Assembly (NCBI GenBank): GCA_030524715.1
Contig: JAUNGB010000012.1
Span: 37,926-73,404 of the forward strand
From: Eubacteriales bacterium
GTDB lineage: Bacteria; Bacillota; Clostridia; Lachnospirales; Lachnospiraceae
Direction of reading: 5' to 3'
DNA length: 35,479 nucleotides
Shown here: positions 16,600 through 24,386 of the stretch, piece after piece
Layout of the letters: the number at the start of each line of letters is the position of its first letter
Position numbering within the stretch: position 1 is the stretch's first letter
The notes under the pieces: generated by a model
Database searches by the model: none
Seen by the model: only the letters and a program-made list of their open reading frames with translations
What the model was told of the DNA's origin: nothing
Position numbers and translations under genes: made by a program

Positions 16600-16692
16600 G
16601 GGGATTATAAGAACGGATACCTGGAAAGCCTTGTTTAGATAATTTTTGCTTTAAATATCTGCTTCAGAGGCACAGTATCAGTCTTAGGACAT
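16600..16692 (+). pseudogene. relic of the endolysin 3' end and following spacer
   Basis: From GGGATTATAAGAACGGATAC the text matches 10670-10767: the last codons of the endolysin (GPDTWGALFG region, now with an in-frame change and a TAG stop) and the spacer up to ATTGCCAGATA. The relic joins straight to the holin ribosome site, so 9231-10669 is deleted in this copy. Confidence 0.75.
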
Positions 16693-16710
16693 TGCCAGAT
16701 AGAATACCCC

Positions 16711-16749
16711 ACAAATACGTTAGAAAATTATACAAATATGTTAGAAAAT
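16711..16749. repeat. 18-bp direct repeats with 21-bp period
   Basis: ACAAATACGTTAGAAAAT (16711-16728) and ACAAATATGTTAGAAAAT (16732-16749) differ at one base. The 21-bp period equals two helical turns, which suits a dimeric regulator binding one DNA face. They lie just upstream of a promoter-like sequence and have no counterpart in the equivalent region at 10768-10800. Confidence 0.55.
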
Positions 16750-16764
16750 ACCACAGATCTGCTA

Positions 16765-16793
16765 TTCAAATAGAAACGTACGTTTGTTATTAT
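16765..16793 (+). promoter_or_regulatory. relic of the xre promoter with a LexA-box-like site
   Basis: TTCAAA (16765-16770), 17 bases, TATTAT (16788-16793). Alignment with 10797-10829 shows a two-base loss that destroys TTGACA. A palindrome GAAACGTACGTTTG (16773-16786) remains and fits the LexA consensus at 12 of 14 positions. It may drive the gene at 16878. Confidence 0.45.
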
Positions 16794-16877
16794 AGAATGC
16801 GTAAAGGGGCTCCAGCTTATGAATCTGCAGATTCAGGTAACTTTTGAATATTTTATTTAAAAACAGGAGGAAAAATG

Positions 16878-18749
16878 ATGAACTGTATTATGAAGAACAA
16901 TCAATTGACAATAACAACAAGCCCTAAAGATGGGGCCAAAATACCTAATGTGACGGTTAATGGAGTAGAATTTTCCAATATTGCAGGAATTGCGGAGGTA
17001 AGTGGTACAATCTACTGCATAAAATCGAACAATAAAAACCAGACTACAATTGTTTCAACGGATAATTATCGGAATAAAGATACTGGTAAAACATCAGAAT
17101 GTATGTTAAACTATTATTGCGTAGGACTTACAACGGACGGCACAGATTTATTTTTGACCGGAAGTGTGAAGAACAGCAGCGGGAAAGCGTCAGGCAAACT
17201 GCTCAGAGTCAATAAAGAAGGAGAAATACTTAAGGTCTACAGCTTAGACAGGGTTTATGCCGGTATTGCTTATTATGGGAACGATAATTTCCTGCTGGTA
17301 TCTTCTGATGATAAAAATAAGACCCTTAATATTGATGTGTACAATTTATCTAATGGATACCAGAAAAGCGAAGGGTTCCAGCTTGTGAACAGCGGTTATG
17401 CGGAAATGATCCAGGATATTTATTACGATAATGCGCACGGACTCTTTGTGGTCACCAATCAGAAGGATGCAAACGGGGAATATACACCATGTAAGAATAT
17501 TATTCTCTTATATGACCTGAAAAACAAGCCGAACGGTGCGCTTAAAGCAAAGACCCGGTTCCGCTTAAACTACAGTACATCCACTTATCAGCAGTTTAAT
17601 ACGGAATCTATGTGTATTATTCATGGAAAAATGGTTACTGCTGCAAATGTTAAACTGAAGTCGGGCGGTTATATTGACAGGTTTTCTTATGTGGATGATA
17701 TGGATATCAGTGAATGCGGGACAGTTTTCATGGAGCATGATCTGACAGTAGGAAGAAAAATTAACAACAGAAAACTGGCTGAAAGCGATCTGGTCAGCCC
17801 GGATGATTTGAAATATGGAGCTTTTTATATTGCTGCGGCGCAGGGGCTGTCATTTGCCATTGAAAATAATACGAAAAGGCTTATGGGGCTGAAGCAAGGA
17901 TATGCCTTAAAGCTGGACGGTGCGGGTGATGCGGTTGCTGATACTAATAAATCCTATGTGCAGCTTTTTGAGATCACCGGGGATTATATGTCATCCCAGA
18001 GTACGTTTAGCTGGAAGAAGTTGTTTAAATATTCCCCTGAGAAAAGCAATTTATACCATGGGAACAGTATGAATTATTCTGTTAAGGATAAAGCGTACTA
18101 TGTGGGGTGTGCAGAGCCGAAAGAGGCAGACAGGCATACGGTTGTAAAAATGAACACAAAAGGGGAAATCTCAGGAAGATTTGATGTGTCTCCTTATAGA
18201 ACGAATGCGGTTGCGCCGTATAAAGATAACAAATTTATTATTGTTTCAGGTACAAAAGCTGAAACGTATAACGGAGAGAAGCTTAGACCGATTTTGATTG
18301 GGATTTTTGCCGGGACTGGTTTTACTGTTTCTGATATCTTCTATTTCAGGGATACAAGTAAGTATCATGTAACCTATAACAAACCGAAACATTATATGCA
18401 GGATATCTATTACCATGAAAACTATGGACTTTACATTGCGTCAAGTTTACTTGAGGAAAAAGAAAAAAATATTAAATTTAAAAATGATTTAATGCATATT
18501 GACCTTAATAGATTTGAATGGGTAAAGGCGGCAAGCGGCAAAAGAATCAAGGTGGTAACTCCAGATTATTCTCTTGTGTATAAAAAGAGAAATGTGTTCG
18601 ATGATATTGAATATGAGTCTCCGATACTGGATGAATCCACCGGAAAAATGATCTTATCTGTAAATGCCCACAAGCTTCCTGCTGCTTCAGGAGGAGACAG
18701 GATTACCTATGATTGTATCGTTCAGATTAAAGGGATTACTTTTTCCTGA
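16878..18749 (+). CDS. hypothetical beta-propeller-like protein
   Basis: Not recognised. About 623 residues, rich in beta-strand patterns with recurring blade-like segments (GIAYYGNDNFLLVSSDD; MIQDIYYDNAHGLFVVTNQ and, in the second half, YMQDIYYHENYGLYIASSL), suggesting an internally repeated propeller fold. No signal peptide or membrane segment, so export by the general pathway is not indicated, unlike the gene that follows. AGGAGG ends seven bases before the ATG at 16878 and four before the tandem ATG at 16875; I prefer 16878. It sits behind the relic xre promoter and a pair of direct repeats, which may control it. Function unknown. Confidence 0.78.
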   Translation: MNCIMKNNQLTITTSPKDGAKIPNVTVNGVEFSNIAGIAEVSGTIYCIKSNNKNQTTIVSTDNYRNKDTGKTSECMLNYYCVGLTTDGTDLFLTGSVKNSSGKASGKLLRVNKEGEILKVYSLDRVYAGIAYYGNDNFLLVSSDDKNKTLNIDVYNLSNGYQKSEGFQLVNSGYAEMIQDIYYDNAHGLFVVTNQKDANGEYTPCKNIILLYDLKNKPNGALKAKTRFRLNYSTSTYQQFNTESMCIIHGKMVTAANVKLKSGGYIDRFSYVDDMDISECGTVFMEHDLTVGRKINNRKLAESDLVSPDDLKYGAFYIAAAQGLSFAIENNTKRLMGLKQGYALKLDGAGDAVADTNKSYVQLFEITGDYMSSQSTFSWKKLFKYSPEKSNLYHGNSMNYSVKDKAYYVGCAEPKEADRHTVVKMNTKGEISGRFDVSPYRTNAVAPYKDNKFIIVSGTKAETYNGEKLRPILIGIFAGTGFTVSDIFYFRDTSKYHVTYNKPKHYMQDIYYHENYGLYIASSLLEEKEKNIKFKNDLMHIDLNRFEWVKAASGKRIKVVTPDYSLVYKKRNVFDDIEYESPILDESTGKMILSVNAHKLPAASGGDRITYDCIVQIKGITFS

Positions 18750-18843
18750 TATACCGGCCAGAATGACTGCAGATATCTATTTTGGGCAGGCTTTGTAAAA
18801 TTTTAGGATTCTTTGTCCATAAAACTTTAAAGGAGGGGTAACT

Positions 18844-20313
18844 ATGAAAAGAACCAGTTTATTTATCAGCGCAGCGTTTGCTTTTTTGTGTGCGTGCCTT
18901 ACTGTTCCGGTGTCAGCGTCTGCTGTGACAGATGGAATCGATATGGAAGCGGGCGCTGATATTGAGGAAGAATTCCAAAGTACAGAATATGTAACGGACA
19001 GCGACGCTTTTTCTGATGATGCAGAGTCTGTACTGCCGGATATGGCGGCGGCAGAAAAGGAAACCCAGGAAGATTATGCAATCTCACTGGATAGCGATAA
19101 GATCCAACTGATATATATGATCGGTGCGGATGATGGTCTTTATGCTAATGGTGGTGTTTCGGTTAAAAATACCGGGAAAAAGACGTTGACACTTCATGTA
19201 GATGGATGTAAATATTTTGGATTCTTTTCTTTTAAGCTGAAACCAGGAAGAGAAATTCTCCATGAAATCTCTCTCAGAAATGTGCCAAATTTACAAGGAA
19301 CATATAAAGATGCTGTATTCCATATTTATGATGATACAGGGCATATCGATATGACGCTGCCGGTTATAGTTTACGTATCGTCAGCAGATAAAAAACTGTT
19401 AGAATTTGACAAAGAGGAACTGGATTTCGGAGAGGTTTATGAAGATGATATCCCGCAGACCGGACTGGAATTAGTAATAAAATGGACAGATGAGGTATCG
19501 GATCGTCGTGATTACGGGGATGCCTATCTTTACTGGGATTCGCTTGAATTCGATAAATATTTTACGGTCAAGGGCAATCTGTTTGAACTGGAAACTAAGG
19601 AAAGTATATCTGTTTCAGTGATACCCAAAATAGATTTAGCCGCCGGAAAATACGAGTCGTTTCTTATTGCAGAGCAAAATATAGATGAATTTTCCGGAAA
19701 TTCTCAGATTCATATAAAAGTGAAGCTTACGGTGCTCCCCTCCAGACCGGAAAGCCCTGATCTTGAAGTGAGGACTTCCGGAAACAAGGCCGTTTTTGCC
19801 TGGAACCAGCCGGAACTGGCAAAGGGATATCAGATATATAAGTATGACAGCAAAGAGAAGAAGTATAAATGTTATAAAACAATCGCGGGAGGCGAGACCC
19901 TGAACTATGAAAAAACACTTGGCTACGGAAAAAATGCATCCTTCAAAATACGGGCATTTAATACCCGTAAGGACGGGAGCAGGCTCTATGGGCCGTTTGG
20001 CAGTGTGAGGAAGGTGAAAACGGCTGCAGCGGCACCTGTAGTTACTTCCGTTAGTACGAACTGCCGGGATGCACTGACTATTGACTGGAGAAGACCGGCA
20101 GGCGCAGAGGGGTACCAGATCTTCCGCTCGACAGAGAAAAACGGAACTTATACAAGGCTGAAAACTGTAACAAAAGGCTCTGTATCTACATATAAAAATA
20201 AGAATTTAGTGAAAGGTAAAAAGTATTATTATAAAGTAAGGTCGTTCCGGATCGGATATGACGGGAAACGCATTTACAGTGCATTTGGAAATGCGGTGGG
20301 AAAGAAAGTTTAA
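18844..20313 (+). CDS. secreted protein with C-terminal fibronectin-III-like domains
   Basis: Exported protein of 489 aa. Signal peptide MKRTSLFISAAFAFLCACLT with cleavage near VSASA; then an acidic low-complexity stretch (about 30-80), two beta-sandwich-like regions (about 85-180 and 185-300) and two fibronectin-III-like repeats (about 300-395 and 396-489; GYQIYKYDSKEKKYKCYKTI and GYQIFRSTEKNGTYTRLKTV). AGGAGGGG stands before the start. No sorting motif or lipobox, so it may be released or held by non-covalent contacts. The layout, signal plus acidic linker plus Fn3-like end, parallels the protein at 12304. A terminator follows. Confidence 0.83.
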   Translation: MKRTSLFISAAFAFLCACLTVPVSASAVTDGIDMEAGADIEEEFQSTEYVTDSDAFSDDAESVLPDMAAAEKETQEDYAISLDSDKIQLIYMIGADDGLYANGGVSVKNTGKKTLTLHVDGCKYFGFFSFKLKPGREILHEISLRNVPNLQGTYKDAVFHIYDDTGHIDMTLPVIVYVSSADKKLLEFDKEELDFGEVYEDDIPQTGLELVIKWTDEVSDRRDYGDAYLYWDSLEFDKYFTVKGNLFELETKESISVSVIPKIDLAAGKYESFLIAEQNIDEFSGNSQIHIKVKLTVLPSRPESPDLEVRTSGNKAVFAWNQPELAKGYQIYKYDSKEKKYKCYKTIAGGETLNYEKTLGYGKNASFKIRAFNTRKDGSRLYGPFGSVRKVKTAAAAPVVTSVSTNCRDALTIDWRRPAGAEGYQIFRSTEKNGTYTRLKTVTKGSVSTYKNKNLVKGKKYYYKVRSFRIGYDGKRIYSAFGNAVGKKV

Positions 20314-20321
20314 TAAACGGT

Positions 20322-20350
20322 AAAAGGCACTGCATCAGCAGCGCCTTTTT
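20322..20350 (+). terminator. rho-independent terminator
   Basis: AAAAGGCACTGC pairs with GCAGCGCCTTTTT around the loop ATCA, with one A/C mismatch; the T-run ends at 20350. Confidence 0.87.
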
Positions 20351-20410
20351 ACTTCATGGCTTTATTCTTAAATTACTTGAAAAAATTCGGAAGAGGAGAT
20401 TAGAATCCTT

Positions 20411-20851
20411 ATGTGGACTGAGATTTTGGATAAGAATGCTTTAAAAGAATTTATGGAAAGTGTTTCGTTTTTTCATGATAGCTGCATAAAAGAGATGAAA
20501 TATTTAAGTGGCGCCTATGTTGATGAAGACTTATCAATGTATCCTGTAAATGACCGCAGAGTATTAAGCGTTATTATACAGCGTCAATTTAAAGAAAATT
20601 CTATGATTGAAATGGAATTTCAAGGATTAAAGTATTTAAAATTATTTCCGGCAGATGATAAATATACTTGTGAAATATTAGATTCGACCATGATTTTAAA
20701 AGACGATTGTATTTACTGGTGTGATCAGGGCGGTTTGTCTGAGGCGGATTTAGATGCTTATGAAGGAACTTTACTTTGTGCTTCTAAGTTTCGCTGGCGG
20801 CCTGTTGAGGGATGTATGGGGCAGAAAGAATTTTTTCTGCCGATTAGGTGA
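20411..20851 (+). CDS. small hypothetical protein, possible orphan immunity protein
   Basis: Not recognised with certainty. 146 residues, soluble, beginning MWTEILDKNALKEFMESVSF, with an FHDSCIKEMKYLSG motif near residues 21-34. GAGGAG lies about 12 bases upstream, a long spacing. About 36 bases in front of the gene (GGCTTTATTCTTAAATTACT and flanks) recur at 16462-16495 at the end of the relic there, which ties this gene to the RHS island and suggests it came with the immunity-type cassettes. It is the last accessory gene before the conserved housekeeping block. Confidence 0.72.
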   Translation: MWTEILDKNALKEFMESVSFFHDSCIKEMKYLSGAYVDEDLSMYPVNDRRVLSVIIQRQFKENSMIEMEFQGLKYLKLFPADDKYTCEILDSTMILKDDCIYWCDQGGLSEADLDAYEGTLLCASKFRWRPVEGCMGQKEFFLPIR

Positions 20852-20883
20852 AAATGTGACTGACAGATGGGTGGAGAAGGAAA

Positions 20884-22464
20884 ATGGATACGTTATATAA
20901 AGAATTAGAAAATTACAGTCAAAAGGATTATTACCCTTTTCATATGCCGGGGCATAAACGGAATCCTTTTACTGTTGATACGAAGATGCCTTTTGAGCGT
21001 GATATTACAGAGATTGACGGGTTTGATAATCTGCATCACCCGGAAGGAATTTTAAAAAGGGCGCAGGAGGCAGCAGCGCGGCTTTATGGGACGCCGGAAT
21101 GCTTTTATAGTGTCAACGGAAGCACGGCGGCTCTTCTGGCGGCTGTTTCTGCGGCAGTGAAAAGGGGCGGGAAGCTGCTGGTGGCGCGTAACTGTCATAA
21201 AGCTGTTTATAATGCCATGTATCTGCGTGATCTGGAGCCTGTTTATCTTTATCCACAGACAGAATGTGAATTGGGGATAAACGGAGAAATTTTTCCGGAG
21301 GATGTGGATAAGTTCCTTAAAGAAGATGCAGAGATCGAAGCAGTTTTGGTAACCTCTCCTACCTATGACGGCATTGTTTCGGATATCCGCAGGATTGCGG
21401 ACACTGCTCACAGGTATGATGTTCCATTGATTGTGGACGAAGCGCATGGAGCTCATTTTCATTTTTCGGAATATTTTCCGGTTTCTGCTGCAGAACTGGG
21501 GGCTGATCTGGTTATCCAGAGCCTGCATAAAACATTGCCTGCCATGACTCAGACAGCAGTTATCCATCGTTGCAGCGACCGGGTGGACAGAGATAAGCTT
21601 TGCCGTTTTCTCGGAATCTACCAGAGCAGCAGCCCGTCTTATATTTTGATGGCAAGCATAGACGCTTGTGTTGATAAATTGTCCCGGGATGGAGACAATA
21701 TGTTCCGGGAATTTACGGAAAATCTGGAAGCGGCTCGCCAGAGACTTTCCAGGTGTAAAAAGATCCGCCTGTTCTCTCCGGTTCCGTCATCAGAGAGAGC
21801 CTGCCCTTCCCGGATACCGGGGCAGGAGGATGGTATTAGTACAACAGGGGCGTCAGTTTTTGATTTTGACAGGTCAAAGATTATTCTTTCCACAAAAGGA
21901 ACTGCGCTTACAGGTAAGCAGTTCCACCGGATCCTTCGGGAAAAGTATCATTTGCAGATGGAAATGGAATCGGAGCATTATGTCCTTGCCATGGCAACGG
22001 TAGGGGATACCAGGGAAGGATTTGACAGGCTGTGCAATGCAGTGGAGGAAATTGACAGGCTGTGTGATGAGGCGGAGAAAGCTGGCAGGCTACGCGACGA
22101 GGCAGAAGAAGCTGGCAGGCCGTATGATGAGATGGAGGAAATCGACAGGAATAAAGCGGCGGGAAGTCAAAATCAGCAGGCTGCGGCGGGGGATACGGAA
22201 GGTAAGGAAGGGAGGCTACGACAGGTTATGCGTATTTCCGAGGCAATGGAAGCCCCTTCTGTGCGGTATCCTCTTGAAGAAAGCATCGGAAAAATTTCCG
22301 CAGAATTTGTTTATCTTTATCCTCCGGGCATTCCCATTCTGGCTCCGGGGGAAGAGATCACTGGACTTTTTGTAAGCAATGTGAGAAGATACATAGAAGA
22401 AGGCCTTGATTTGCAGGGACTGAGTGATTATACTAATAAGACGATCTGTGTAGCTGTTCAGTAA
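20884..22464 (+). CDS. Orn/Lys/Arg decarboxylase family protein (YaaO/SpeA-like)
   Basis: PLP-dependent decarboxylase of the aspartate-aminotransferase fold, acting on a basic amino acid (arginine, lysine or ornithine; substrate not readable) to give a polyamine precursor. Visible: N-terminal PFHMPGHKR motif (residues 18-26), SPTYDGIVSDI, VDEAHGAHFHFSEYFP, and the PLP lysine Lys216 in SLHKTLPAMTQ. The C-terminal domain contains YPPGIPILAPGE. At 526 residues it is longer than usual for this short-form family because of a hydrophilic insertion at about 381-445, partly made of a 30-bp repeat (separate entry). Start supported by GGAGAAGGA. It heads the decarboxylase-kinase-holB-ricT-trmN6-rsmI order, matching the Bacillus yaaO neighbourhood. 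Confidence 0.9.
   Translation: MDTLYKELENYSQKDYYPFHMPGHKRNPFTVDTKMPFERDITEIDGFDNLHHPEGILKRAQEAAARLYGTPECFYSVNGSTAALLAAVSAAVKRGGKLLVARNCHKAVYNAMYLRDLEPVYLYPQTECELGINGEIFPEDVDKFLKEDAEIEAVLVTSPTYDGIVSDIRRIADTAHRYDVPLIVDEAHGAHFHFSEYFPVSAAELGADLVIQSLHKTLPAMTQTAVIHRCSDRVDRDKLCRFLGIYQSSSPSYILMASIDACVDKLSRDGDNMFREFTENLEAARQRLSRCKKIRLFSPVPSSERACPSRIPGQEDGISTTGASVFDFDRSKIILSTKGTALTGKQFHRILREKYHLQMEMESEHYVLAMATVGDTREGFDRLCNAVEEIDRLCDEAEKAGRLRDEAEEAGRPYDEMEEIDRNKAAGSQNQQAAAGDTEGKEGRLRQVMRISEAMEAPSVRYPLEESIGKISAEFVYLYPPGIPILAPGEEITGLFVSNVRRYIEEGLDLQGLSDYTNKTICVAVQ
22024..22149 (+). repeat. in-frame 30-bp minisatellite, four units, inside the decarboxylase
   Basis: Four consecutive 30-bp units start at 22024, 22054, 22084 and 22114, each beginning GRCAGG and encoding ten residues: DRLCNAVEEI, DRLCDEAEKA, GRLRDEAEEA, GRPYDEMEEI, then a partial DRNK. 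Length changes by whole units would preserve the frame. The encoded stretch is charged and probably helical. Confidence 0.85.
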
Positions 22465-22572
22465 TCGTATTGGGTGATACATAGCCCATGCAGGCGTATG
22501 AGGCGGGAAGAGGAGAGTACTGAGCAGATACCCATTTGTACACTGAAGGAGAGGCAGACAGACGGAAAAGCT

Positions 22573-23184
22573 ATGGGAAAGATTTTTTATATTATGGGAA
22601 AAAGCGCTTCCGGAAAGGATAAGATTTATTCCCGGTTACTAAAAGAGAAAAGCCTCTGTTTACAAAAACTTATTTTATATACTACCCGTCCTATCCGGGA
22701 GGGAGAGGAAAACGGAAAGCAGTATTTTTTTGTGGACGACAGCAGACTGCGGGAATTTCAGGAAACCAATCGTTTGATAGAAGCCCGTGCTTATCAGACG
22801 GTTCATGGCGTGTGGACTTATTTTACGGCGGACGACGGACAAATGAATCTGGAAGAATCTGATTATCTGGGTATCGGTACGTTGGAATCTTACATGAAAA
22901 TGAAGGAATATTACGGGGAAGACAGGATCCGGCCCATTTATATAGAGGTGGAAGACGGAGAACGCCTGACGCGGGCCCTGCTCCGTGAAAAGAAGCAGAC
23001 AAGCCCTAAATATGCGGAAATGTGCAGAAGGTATCTGGCTGATGAGGCGGATTTTTCAGAAGAAAATATCCGGAGGGCAGGAATTACGAGAAGATTTGTC
23101 AACGGGGATCTGGAGCTTTGTGTGGAGGAAATTACCGGATATATCAGATGTGAGAACTCTCCCGGTTCTATATGCAGTGAATAA
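22573..23184 (+). CDS. gmk: guanylate kinase-like protein
   Basis: Phosphorylates GMP to GDP with ATP. The P-loop is GKSASGKDKI (residues 9-18), with Asp where Gly/Ser/Thr is more usual, and the GMP-binding segment is YTTRPIREGEENGKQYFFV. Length from this ATG is 203 aa, normal for guanylate kinase. The frame runs back to a GTG at 22474, but the extra residues are charged and family sequence starts only at MGKIFYIMGK. The ribosome site is poor: GGAGAGG lies over 20 bases away. The gene occupies the slot where Bacillus has tmk (thymidylate kinase); a divergent paralog of a main gmk elsewhere is possible. Confidence 0.82.
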   Translation: MGKIFYIMGKSASGKDKIYSRLLKEKSLCLQKLILYTTRPIREGEENGKQYFFVDDSRLREFQETNRLIEARAYQTVHGVWTYFTADDGQMNLEESDYLGIGTLESYMKMKEYYGEDRIRPIYIEVEDGERLTRALLREKKQTSPKYAEMCRRYLADEADFSEENIRRAGITRRFVNGDLELCVEEITGYIRCENSPGSICSE

Positions 23185-23315
23185 CAAATTTGTTACTGTT
23201 CAAACCAAAGCCTTTCACTGGCTGCAAGGCTATGGGCTGATAATGTATAATTGCCAGGAATTTATGATTGGCCGCAGGAAAAAACGAAATTATGTTTCCC
23301 TTCATAAATGTTTTA

Positions 23316-23324
23316 TGATATAAT
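23316..23324 (+). promoter_or_regulatory. extended -10 promoter ahead of holB
   Basis: TGATATAAT (TATAAT at 23319-23324), the same extended -10 as at 1225. No clear -35. The start would lie about 65 bases upstream of holB. Confidence 0.55.
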
Positions 23325-23338
23325 TTAGAAAAGGCCGG

Positions 23339-23363
23339 TAATTATCCGGAAATCGGATAATTA
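23339..23363 (+). other. hairpin in the holB leader
   Basis: TAATTATCCG (23339-23348) and CGGATAATTA (23354-23363) form ten perfect pairs around GAAAT. No T-run follows; just downstream of the promoter, so it lies at the very 5' end of the transcript and may stabilise it. Confidence 0.55.
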
Positions 23364-23395
23364 TCAGAGGCACATGACAAGAGAGGCGAATCTGG

Positions 23396-24385
23396 ATGAC
23401 AGGATTTAATAATATTATTGGACATGAAGAAATTATCAGACATTTAAAGAATGCGATGCAGACCGGTAAGGTGTCACATTCTTATATTTTTACGGGAGAG
23501 CCGGGCGCGGGCAAAAAGCTGCTGGCAACCACCTTTGCAATGACCCTGCAATGTGAAGCGGGAGGTACAGAGCCTTGCCAGAAATGCGACTCGTGCAAAA
23601 AGGCAATGGGCAAGAATCATCCGGATATCATATTTGTAAGCCATGAGAAGCCGGAAACCATTTCCATTGACGAGATCCGTGAGCAGGTGATTCATGATGT
23701 GGATATCAAGCCTTATTGCAGCCCGCATAAGATTTATATTATTCCGGACGCGGAAATGATGACTCCACAGGCTCAGAACGCGCTTTTAAAAACCATCGAG
23801 GAACCGCCGGAATATGCGGTGATCATGCTTCTTACCAGCAATGCGGACGCGTTGCTTCCTACAATACGTTCCCGTTGTGTCCGTTTGGATCTGAAGGTTG
23901 TGGACGACAGCCTTGTGAAGAAGTATCTGATGGAGCATCTCCATGTGCCGGATTATCAGGCGGAGCTTGATGCGTCTTACGCACAGGGAAGCATCGGCAA
24001 GGCGAAGGAAGCCGCCACATCCGAAGAGTTTTCAAGGATGACGCAGAATGCGCTGAAGCTTTTAAAATACGCCAATACCATGGAGGTCTATGAACTGGCG
24101 GATGAGATCAAAAATCTTTCGACGGAGAAACAGAACATCAGTGATTATCTTGATATTTTCCAGTTCTGGTTCCGGGATGTATTGATGTTTAAGGCAACCA
24201 GGGAGATTGACAATCTTGTATTTAAACAGGAAATAAATTTTATCAAGGAACAGGCAAGCGTTCGTTCTTATGAGAATCTGGAAAAGATTCTGGAGGCCTT
24301 GCAGAAGACTAAGGTCAGGCTGCGGGCCAATGTAAACCTTGAGCTTGCGCTTGAACTGCTGTTCCTGACGATCAGGGAGAAATAG
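23396..24385 (+). CDS. holB: DNA polymerase III subunit delta'
   Basis: Clamp-loader subunit of the replicative polymerase. Walker-A-like GEPGAGKK (residues 34-41), zinc module cysteines C53, C61, C64, C67 (CEAGGTEPCQKCDSC), the segment NALLKTIEEPPEYAVIMLLT and the arginine-finger motif SRC. Length 329 aa is typical. AGAGG is nine bases ahead of the ATG. Followed one base later by ricT, a conserved Firmicutes pairing. Confidence 0.94.
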   Translation: MTGFNNIIGHEEIIRHLKNAMQTGKVSHSYIFTGEPGAGKKLLATTFAMTLQCEAGGTEPCQKCDSCKKAMGKNHPDIIFVSHEKPETISIDEIREQVIHDVDIKPYCSPHKIYIIPDAEMMTPQAQNALLKTIEEPPEYAVIMLLTSNADALLPTIRSRCVRLDLKVVDDSLVKKYLMEHLHVPDYQAELDASYAQGSIGKAKEAATSEEFSRMTQNALKLLKYANTMEVYELADEIKNLSTEKQNISDYLDIFQFWFRDVLMFKATREIDNLVFKQEINFIKEQASVRSYENLEKILEALQKTKVRLRANVNLELALELLFLTIREK

Positions 24386-24386
24386 A

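Noticed and set aside
22024-22149. CRISPR-like array
   Set aside because: The repeats are contiguous without spacers and lie in frame inside a gene; no cas genes are present. No CRISPR array was seen anywhere in the window.
22022-22375. Forward frame overlapping the decarboxylase repeat region
   Set aside because: Out-of-frame reading of the 30-bp repeat; the decarboxylase frame continues with conserved C-terminal motifs.
22985-23323. Small forward frame overlapping the guanylate kinase end
   Set aside because: Different frame of a supported gene; no ribosome site and the product is unremarkable.
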